Assembly (NCBI RefSeq): GCF_024300825.1
Contig: NZ_CP101323.1
Location: 2,108,001 to 2,172,000, forward strand
DNA length: 64,000 nt
Source: Natronomonas gomsonensis
GTDB lineage: Archaea; Halobacteriota; Halobacteria; Halobacteriales; Haloarculaceae
Direction: 5' to 3'
Below are positions 58,660-64,000 of the stretch, in pieces. The position numbers were made by a program, and so were the translations under genes. Each line of letters begins with the position of its first letter. Position 1 is the stretch's first letter. The notes under the pieces were generated by a model. The model ran no database searches and was not told the DNA's origin. It saw nothing but the letters and a program-made list of their open reading frames with translations.

Positions 58660-59589
58660 TTAGGTTCGGTCGAGCGTCTCCGCGACGGCCCCGACCTCGT
58701 CGCTCGAAAACGCCGGCAGTGCCTCGGGCGTCGTCCTGACCAGCGCGTCGGCGGCGATGGCCCGGCGCAACGCCGCCTTGACGCCGTCGTCGAGACCGGC
58801 GAGGAAAGCGCCGGCGAAGGCGTCGACGGCACCGGTCGAATCGACCGAATCGACATCGGGGCGCTCGAAGCCGTGGACCGTCGAGTCGTGCCACGCCGTG
58901 GCGTCGGATGCCCGACACAGCGCCACCGTCTCCAGGTCGTGAGACGACGCCAGGGCGTGGGTCACTTTCGAGGGTTCGCCGCCGCGGTCGAAGACGGCCT
59001 CGACGGCGTCTGCGGTGCCGACCAACACGTCGACGGCGGGCAACAGCCCTTCGAGGGTCTCCCGTGCGGAGTCGAGGTCGTGCCACCCTCGGGTGTCCAA
59101 GACGCCGAGTGCCGTCCTCGCGCCCGCATCGCTTGCAGTCTTGAGGAACTTCGCGGTCGCACCGGCCAACCCCGTCGACGCCCGTGGCGTCGCGGCGGTG
59201 ACGTAGGCAGTGTCGGCGGCCTCCACGCGGTCGGTCGGAATCGAGTCCATCGTCAACCCCTCAACGACGGCGTTCCCGAGGTCGTCGATGCGGGCGTCCG
59301 GACGCGGCGTGCGGCCGCGCTCGAAGAACGTCAGCCCCTGTCGACCCGCGACGGTGTCGGCGACGACTTCGACGCCGTGGCCCCGGAGTTCGCCCTCGAC
59401 GCGGGCGCCGAGCGGTCCCGCCGGAAGCCGCGAGAGCCACACCGGTTCCGCGCCGAGTCGGCCCGCCGCCGCCGCGGCGTTGCACTCCGGCCCGGTGACG
59501 CCCACGTCGAGCGTTTGGGCCGTTTCCAGCCGTTCGCTCCCCGGCGGCGCGAGTTCCAACGCGGCCGCACCCAGCGTGACGAGTTCCAT
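58660..59589 (-). CDS. PfkB family carbohydrate kinase with altered anion-hole motif
   Basis: 309 residues. The fold is that of the ribokinase family: NAAAAAGRLGAEPVWLSRLPAGPLGARVEGELRGHGVEVVAD near the start and the C-terminal catalytic loop DSTGAVDAFAGAFLAGLDDG. The usual motif D-[ST]-x-G-A-G-D reads DSTGAVD here (Gly253-Ala254-Val255-Asp256), so the second glycine of the anion hole is a valine; Asp256 is kept. Haloarchaeal relatives phosphorylate 2-keto-3-deoxygluconate. Activity may be reduced or shifted. Confidence 0.85.
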   Translation of the reverse strand: MELVTLGAAALELAPPGSERLETAQTLDVGVTGPECNAAAAAGRLGAEPVWLSRLPAGPLGARVEGELRGHGVEVVADTVAGRQGLTFFERGRTPRPDARIDDLGNAVVEGLTMDSIPTDRVEAADTAYVTAATPRASTGLAGATAKFLKTASDAGARTALGVLDTRGWHDLDSARETLEGLLPAVDVLVGTADAVEAVFDRGGEPSKVTHALASSHDLETVALCRASDATAWHDSTVHGFERPDVDSVDSTGAVDAFAGAFLAGLDDGVKAALRRAIAADALVRTTPEALPAFSSDEVGAVAETLDRT

Positions 59590-59616
59590 GGTCGGGACTC
59601 ACGGCCCGAATACAAA

Positions 59617-61605
59617 TCAGTCCCGGCGGCCGCCGTGGCCGGGGTAGTCCCGCTCGAAGCGGTTCTCGATTTCCTCGCGCGGGAGTTCGATAATCGTCGG
59701 CCGGCCGTGCGGGCACGCGTAGGGGTTCTCACAGTCGTCGAGGGCCGCGAGCAACTCCGCGACCGTCCCCTCCCGCAGCGAGGTGTTGCCCTTGATGGAG
59801 GGGTGACACGCCAAATCGCCCAGCAGGTCGTCGACGACGGCTTCGACGGTTCCCGTCGGGTCGCCCTCGACGAACTCGCCCAGCAAATCGCGGGCCAGTT
59901 CGGCCGCCTCGGCGCCGAGTTCCTCCGCGAGGAGCGCGGGCACCGTCGTCACCGTGACGGTTCGGTCGTCGGCCCGACGGACCCGGAACCCAAGTCGGGC
60001 GAGCGCCTCGCTGTGGTCGTCGAGAAGCGCCGCCTCCCGGGCGGTGACCGCCAACTCGACCGGGTCGGCGAGCGTCTGGGTCGTCACGTCGCCGGCGAAG
60101 CGCTCGCGCAACCGCTCGTAGTTCACCCGCTCGTCGGCGGCGTGTTGGTCGATCAACAGCAGGCCGTCGGCGCTCTCACAGACGAGGTAGGTGTCGTCGA
60201 ACTGTCCCAAAACCGACAGCGACGGGAGTCGGTCGAACGTCTCGGGGGCCCCCCGCGTCTCCTCGCCGTCGAAGGTCCGCTGAGTGGGTCGGTCGCGGAA
60301 CCGGCGGTCGACCGTATCGGCGGTGCTCCCGTCGTTCGCCGAGTCCGCAGTCGACGTCTCGCTATCTGTCGAATCGGGTCCGGTCCAGGCGGGTGTCGGC
60401 CGACTGTCGTTGTCGTCATCCACATCGCTCCCACGCGAAGCGGAGGTGGGTGTGGAACCACCCCCCGCTTCCGGTCGAGTGTGGTGTCCCGAGTCGGTCA
60501 ATTCGGCGTCGGCGTCCCGGCCGCCGTCGCCATCGTCGCCCGCCGGAATCTCCGTCTGTTCGGGCGCCGAGCGGCCCCGCGGCGCCGACGAGCGCAACAG
60601 GCCCTCGTCCAGCAGCGCCGCCTCGACAGCCTCTCGGACCTGCCGGCGGACACCCTCGCTGTCGGCGAACAATACTTCGAGTTTCCGCGGATGGACGTTC
60701 ACGTCGACGCCGCCCGGCGGCACGTCGATGTCGACGACTGCGAAGGGATAGCGGTCCGGCGCCAACTGCGTCCCGTAGGCGTCGACGACGGCCTCACGGA
60801 CGGTGCTCGCGGTGACGTACCGACCGTTGACGAGCGTGGTCATGTACTCCCGGCCCGCGCGGTTCGTCTCGGGATGGCTGATTAGTCCGTCGACGCCGGC
60901 CAGCGGGCCGCCGTCGTCGTGGTCGGCCGCTATCGGCACCATCGAGGCGGCGACCTCCCGGCCGTACACCGCCATCACCGCGCTCCGTCGGTCGCCGTCG
61001 CCGGCCGTCGAGAACGATTCCCGGCCGTCGTGTTCGAGCGTCACCGACACCGCGGGGTTTGCCAGCCCGTAGCCCGCAACGACCGACTGGACGTGGTCGA
61101 ACTCCGTGGCGTCGGTCTTGAGGTACTTCCGTCGGGCTGGAACGTTGCCGAAGAGGTCGGTCACCTCGACGGTCGTCCCTTCGGGACAGCCGACGGGGCC
61201 ACACTCTTGGACATCGCCGCCGGAGACGACGAGTTCGGTGCCCCGCGACCCGCCGCGGGGTTTCGTCCGGATACACAGCCGAGCGACCGAACCGATGGCG
61301 TGGAGTGCCTCCCCCCGAAAGCCGAGCGTTCCGATGGAATCGAGGTCGGAGATGTCGCGGAGTTTGCTCGTCGTATGTTCGCGGACGGCCTTCCGCACCT
61401 CGGCTTCCGACATCCCGACGCCGTCGTCGGTGACGACGATGCGCTCTTTGCCGCCGGATTCGACGCCGACGGTCACTCGCGAGGCGCCGGCGTCGAGGGC
61501 GTTTTCGAGGAGTTCCTTGACGACCGAGGCGGGGCGCTCGACCACCTCGCCGGCGGCGATTCTGTCGCGCGTGTCGTCGTCGAGTTCGCGGATGTCGGGG
61601 CTCAT
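59617..61605 (-). CDS. mutL: DNA mismatch repair protein MutL
   Basis: 662 residues. The GHL ATPase motifs are clear: GEVVERPASVVKELLENALDAGA, DDGVGM, GFRGEAL and KTDATEF. A long acidic linker follows (about 340-460). The C-terminal dimerisation domain has the endonuclease motif DQHAADERVNYE and CPHGRPTI, so it is an endonuclease-type MutL that nicks DNA for mismatch repair. The minus-strand TATA (CATTTATG, about 61642-61649) lies 23 bp from an inserted IS6 element, so its upstream region has been altered. Confidence 0.95.
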   Translation of the reverse strand: MSPDIRELDDDTRDRIAAGEVVERPASVVKELLENALDAGASRVTVGVESGGKERIVVTDDGVGMSEAEVRKAVREHTTSKLRDISDLDSIGTLGFRGEALHAIGSVARLCIRTKPRGGSRGTELVVSGGDVQECGPVGCPEGTTVEVTDLFGNVPARRKYLKTDATEFDHVQSVVAGYGLANPAVSVTLEHDGRESFSTAGDGDRRSAVMAVYGREVAASMVPIAADHDDGGPLAGVDGLISHPETNRAGREYMTTLVNGRYVTASTVREAVVDAYGTQLAPDRYPFAVVDIDVPPGGVDVNVHPRKLEVLFADSEGVRRQVREAVEAALLDEGLLRSSAPRGRSAPEQTEIPAGDDGDGGRDADAELTDSGHHTRPEAGGGSTPTSASRGSDVDDDNDSRPTPAWTGPDSTDSETSTADSANDGSTADTVDRRFRDRPTQRTFDGEETRGAPETFDRLPSLSVLGQFDDTYLVCESADGLLLIDQHAADERVNYERLRERFAGDVTTQTLADPVELAVTAREAALLDDHSEALARLGFRVRRADDRTVTVTTVPALLAEELGAEAAELARDLLGEFVEGDPTGTVEAVVDDLLGDLACHPSIKGNTSLREGTVAELLAALDDCENPYACPHGRPTIIELPREEIENRFERDYPGHGGRRD

Positions 61606-61655
61606 CGAACGGATTCATCGACACCTTCGGCCGCCGCGGCATAAATGTCCGCGCT

Positions 61656-61665
61656 CCGCACACGG
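61656..61665. repeat. 10-bp direct repeat left of the IS6 element, possible target-site duplication
   Basis: CCGCACACGG occurs here and at 62362-62371 on the other side of the element. The usual target-site duplication of this family is about 8 bp, and two extra bases lie between this copy and the inverted repeat, so the assignment is tentative. Confidence 0.5.
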
Positions 61666-61667
61666 CA

Positions 61668-62361
61668 TCGTGTTTAGTTAAGTGAATTCCACCAGACGGC
61701 GAAGGCTTGCAGCCATGTTTCTGCCGTCGTCGGCTGCACGTGGCTAAAGCTATTACTAAACGAAGAAGTTCGTCGTTTTATCTCTCTAAAGATACGTTCG
61801 ACAGCATTCCGATTTCCATGCCGGATCGTCTGAAATCGGAGCCCTGCTCGGCGGAGTGCTGCCGCTAAATGTTTGGCGTAATCGACGAGAAACACGGCGT
61901 CAGAGACGTCGTGTTTCTCACGAAGTTCCTGCAGAAATCGCTGTGTCAATGCAGTTGTAGTGGTCGTAAACAGCCGTACGTGCAGGAATTTGTTTGTCTC
62001 TGGATCGACAGCGGCGTACAGCCAAAACTGCTGACCGTTGATTTGGATCACCGTTTCGTCAAGCGCAACGTGATCCGGACTGGTATCGTCGGCTGGCTGT
62101 AGATCGGCTTTCTGCACCCAATCGTGAACGGCTTTTCGTGACCGTTCGACACCGAACTTCTCAAGTTCTCGAATGGTATTCGAAAGTGATAGACCAGCCA
62201 GATGGAGTCGAATACCGAGCTTCATCAGCTCGCTCGGTGTCCGCTCTCGCTCCACAAAATCTAACTCGATCCAGTCGCTACAACCGCTGAGGCGTGTGAT
62301 TTCTGCCATAGACACTCAGAAAATCACCACGCCTCACTCTTCATCCTTAACTAAACACGAC
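61668..62361 (-). mobile_element. IS6 family insertion sequence, about 694 bp
   Basis: The element is bounded by terminal inverted repeats of 15 bp: TCGTGTTTAGTTAAG at 61668-61682 and CTTAACTAAACACGA at 62347-62361. It contains a single transposase gene on the minus strand whose TAA stop lies inside the left repeat. The sequence is less GC-rich than its surroundings. It is inserted between mutL and a monooxygenase-like gene, 23 bp upstream of the mutL TATA box. Confidence 0.88.
61674..62309 (-). CDS. IS6 family transposase (halophile ISH type)
   Basis: 211 residues from ATG 62309 (MAEITRLSGC); the GTG at 62315 adds two residues. The short N-terminal DNA-binding region is followed by the DDE catalytic core: Asp in VALDETVIQINGQQFWLYAAVD, Asp in VFLVDYAKHL and Glu in RNAVERIFREIKRR. 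The protein is complete, so the element may be active. The family transposes by a replicative co-integrate route in bacteria. Confidence 0.93.
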   Translation of the reverse strand: MAEITRLSGCSDWIELDFVERERTPSELMKLGIRLHLAGLSLSNTIRELEKFGVERSRKAVHDWVQKADLQPADDTSPDHVALDETVIQINGQQFWLYAAVDPETNKFLHVRLFTTTTTALTQRFLQELREKHDVSDAVFLVDYAKHLAAALRRAGLRFQTIRHGNRNAVERIFREIKRRTSSFSNSFSHVQPTTAETWLQAFAVWWNSLN

Positions 62362-62371
62362 CGCACACGGG
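62362..62371. repeat. 10-bp direct repeat right of the IS6 element
   Basis: CCGCACACGG, identical to 61656-61665, immediately follows the right terminal inverted repeat. Confidence 0.5.
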
Positions 62372-62399
62372 CCGGGAACGCTTTTCACGACGGTCGCCG

Positions 62400-62714
62400 A
62401 TGACCGACTGTATGATAGTGATGCACGCGGGGTTACCCATCGCACCGGATAGCCGCGAGGACGCCCTCGAACTCGTCGAAGAACTCGCCGTCGAATCCCG
62501 CGCCGAGGACGGCGTCATCGACTACCGCGTCACGGCCGACATCGAGGCGCCCAACACCGTCCGCGTCATCGAGCAGTACGAGGACGGCGACGCCGTCGAC
62601 GCCCACATGGGAAGCGACCACTTCGAATCGTTCCAAGCGGAAATCGCCGCCCACCTCGCCGGCGAACCCGAGTTGTACCGATACGACGTGGATTCGAAGA
62701 CCCAACTAATGTAG
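62400..62714 (+). CDS. Antibiotic biosynthesis monooxygenase (ABM) domain protein, putative quinol monooxygenase
   Basis: 104 residues from ATG 62400 (a shorter start at 62412 is possible). The ferredoxin-like ABM fold shows in MIVMHAGLPIAPDSREDALELVEELAVESRAEDGVIDYRVTADIE and VIEQYEDGDAVDAHMGSDHFESFQ. Members oxidise quinols or act in heme degradation without a cofactor. Its upstream region was separated from mutL by the IS6 element, so its promoter may have been changed. Confidence 0.85.
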   Translation: MTDCMIVMHAGLPIAPDSREDALELVEELAVESRAEDGVIDYRVTADIEAPNTVRVIEQYEDGDAVDAHMGSDHFESFQAEIAAHLAGEPELYRYDVDSKTQLM

Positions 62715-62736
62715 GATAGGCGACCGGAGTCGGCGT

Positions 62737-63186
62737 ATGCTCGCGCCCGGCCCGACGCTCGCACTTCTCGGCAGCGGCGGCTTCCTGCTTTTCGGCCTTC
62801 TCACAGGCGTCTGGAAGTACCGACACATGTGGCACTCCGAGGACGCCGACGCCCCGTTCTACGTCGACACCGCACACAGAGCGTCGCTGCTGTACGCCTT
62901 CGCCGCGCTCGTCATCTACGAGTTCGCGACGTTCAGCCCTTACGGAGCGGCGGTGACGGTCGCGGCGGTGGGTGTCCCGCTGTTCTTCTTCGCCGCCGCC
63001 GTCGCCAGTTACGTCGTCCACGGCCTGCTCCGGGATACGGACAACCAGTTCCGCGAACCGCACCGCCTCGGAGAGCGCGAACTGCCGCCATGGGTCGTCA
63101 ACGTCGCGATGTGGCTGCTCGTCGTCGGCGAAATCGGGGGCTTCGGCGTGCTGTTCGTCGGCTTCGTTCAAAGCGTCGTGGTGTGA
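62737..63186 (+). CDS. Membrane protein with four transmembrane segments, unknown function
   Basis: 149 residues. Hydrophobic segments lie near 8-24, 46-66, 71-95 and 118-143. Loops carry short charged motifs such as KYRHMWHSEDADAPFYVDTAHRAS and RDTDNQFREPHRLGERELPP. It is 22 bases downstream of the ABM gene and may be co-transcribed. No family recognised with confidence. Convergent with the last gene in the window. Confidence 0.65.
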   Translation: MLAPGPTLALLGSGGFLLFGLLTGVWKYRHMWHSEDADAPFYVDTAHRASLLYAFAALVIYEFATFSPYGAAVTVAAVGVPLFFFAAAVASYVVHGLLRDTDNQFREPHRLGERELPPWVVNVAMWLLVVGEIGGFGVLFVGFVQSVVV

Positions 63187-63204
63187 GTTCCGACCCGGAA
63201 CCGC

Positions 63205-64000
63205 TCACACCCACCCTCCAAGCGACCACTCCCGCGGCGGGTCCTCGAAGGGCCACTGCCCACACTGTGATTTCGTTAGGTCGCCGCCCATCTGTGCCTC
63301 GAACGCCCGTTGTTTCTCGCCGAAGCGGTAGTGACACATCTCTGGGTGCTGTTTCTCCCAGTAAATCGTCTGCATCGACGGCGCACCCTCCGGAATCGGC
63401 GGCAGCGTTTCGTATTTCGGTCCGTCCAGTTCGGCTTGGGTCTCTTCGAGGTCGTCCTTGAGCGGCGTCACCGGCGCGGCCGCCCAGTAACCGCCTGCGA
63501 AAGCCAACACGACGACGACGGCGACGACTCGCCATCGTCGTGACGGCACCTCGGCGTGAGCCACGAGCACCCCGACGCCGACCGAGAGGAAGGAGAAGAG
63601 CAGTATCAACTCGATTGCCCCCTGCATCTCGAGGAAGATTTGTCCGGTGTAGCCGACGCCGCCCAACGCGACCCACCAGTACCGTCGGCCGTCGACCGCG
63701 AGTCCGCGGAGCCACCCGGAGGCGCCGACGGCGACGAAGGCGACACCGCTGATACCGATTTCGACGACGACGGCGAGGAGTCGGCCGGCAACGGTGTATC
63801 CCTCGACGCCGTACACCGGCGCGATGACGGTTTCGACGAACAGCGGGACGGCCAATCCGGCGGCGACGAACGGTCCGACGACGAGGGCCGCGACAGCGAG
63901 ACCGCCGGCGACCGTCCGGCCGCTTGCTTGCCAGCCGCCACGCTGGAAGCCGATGGCGACGACCAGTATCGCGAGTCCCCCACCCAACTGCCAGAAACCC
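63205..64000 (-). CDS. Membrane protein with Cys-containing C-terminal domain, N-terminus beyond the window (partial)
   Basis: The frame runs from TGA at 63205 to the right edge without a convincing start (an internal TTG at 63987 gives 260 residues). At least five hydrophobic segments fill the N-terminal three fifths. A 75-residue C-terminal soluble part follows with KYETLPPIPEGAPSMQTIYWEK, MCHYRFGEKQRAFEAQMGGDL and KSQCGQWPF. The two Cys residues, His and Trp could bind a metal or form a disulfide. Family unknown. Confidence 0.65.
   Translation of the reverse strand, partial: GFWQLGGGLAILVVAIGFQRGGWQASGRTVAGGLAVAALVVGPFVAAGLAVPLFVETVIAPVYGVEGYTVAGRLLAVVVEIGISGVAFVAVGASGWLRGLAVDGRRYWWVALGGVGYTGQIFLEMQGAIELILLFSFLSVGVGVLVAHAEVPSRRWRVVAVVVVLAFAGGYWAAAPVTPLKDDLEETQAELDGPKYETLPPIPEGAPSMQTIYWEKQHPEMCHYRFGEKQRAFEAQMGGDLTKSQCGQWPFEDPPREWSLGGWV

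Noticed and set aside
61656-62371. Exact target-site duplication of the IS6 element
   Set aside because: The 10-bp repeats do not abut both ends symmetrically (two extra bases on the left), so I list them as possible, not proven.
1-64000. tRNA, rRNA or CRISPR arrays
   Set aside because: No cloverleaf-like sequence, conserved rRNA segment or regularly spaced repeat series was seen in the gaps between genes.

Overview
The window reads as chromosome of a halophilic archaeon (Halobacteria). The DNA is GC-rich, the proteins are strongly acidic, and most genes start directly at, or a few bases after, the position expected for transcription initiation about 27 bp downstream of an archaeal TATA box (leaderless mRNAs). 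Haloarchaeal hallmarks include PGF-CTERM-like surface proteins, a twin-arginine lipoprotein, a PIN-ATPase-KH protein of the PINA type, an IS6-family halophile transposon and several small haloarchaea-only membrane proteins. I cannot name the genus.

Layout. 0-5 kb: end of an ABC-transporter-like operon, an RDD protein, an M32 carboxypeptidase and an M20 peptidase. 4.9-5.25 kb: an AT-rich island without convincing genes. 5.2-11.7 kb: a DUF7260-like protein, a three-domain FAD/Fe-S 2-hydroxyacid dehydrogenase, a MaoC-like protein, a crotonase and a flavin reductase. 11.75-19.3 kb: two leftward transcription groups (an amidohydrolase-like DUF6282 protein, a flavin monooxygenase, CitE lyase, a NodB-like deacetylase and a DJ-1/PfpI protein; then a BKACE enzyme, a frameshifted SDR and a PaaI thioesterase) with a ketopantoate-reductase-like gene between them. 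19.3-19.6 kb: a dense set of palindromes between the BKACE gene and an IclR regulator. 20-45 kb: a large catabolic region with acyl-CoA dehydrogenase, crotonase, two CaiB CoA-transferases, an acetyl-CoA-hydrolase-family CoA-transferase, mesaconyl/itaconyl-CoA-hydratase-like MaoC, aldehyde dehydrogenase, a TPP enzyme, RraA, two FAD dehydrogenases of the SdhA/TcuA type, amidase, FAH hydrolase, redox side enzymes and two MFS carriers. 44.7-45.1 kb: a second AT-rich island. 45-64 kb: mostly housekeeping or general functions (PINA-like ATPase, thioesterase, GDPD, SDR, MFS), a cell-surface block with two tandem paralogous secreted proteins, a TetR/MATE efflux module with a perfect operator, a PfkB kinase, MutL, an IS6 element just upstream of mutL, and three small genes at the right edge.

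How the genes fit together. The 9.5-45 kb part looks like an accessory catabolic island for organic acids: uptake (MFS), activation to CoA thioesters (CaiB, acetyl-CoA-hydrolase family), dehydrogenation/hydration (ACAD, crotonases, MaoC), cleavage (CitE, BKACE, FAH, RraA) and redox finishing (ALDH, MDH-like, FAD dehydrogenases), probably under IclR control. The set MaoC + CoA-transferase + CitE recalls itaconate or mesaconate degradation, but the substrate cannot be read from sequence. Two genes in the island look damaged or rearranged: an SDR with a one-base frameshift and an ORF that joins most of one protein family to the C-terminal half of an aldehyde dehydrogenase. No tRNA, rRNA or CRISPR array was seen.
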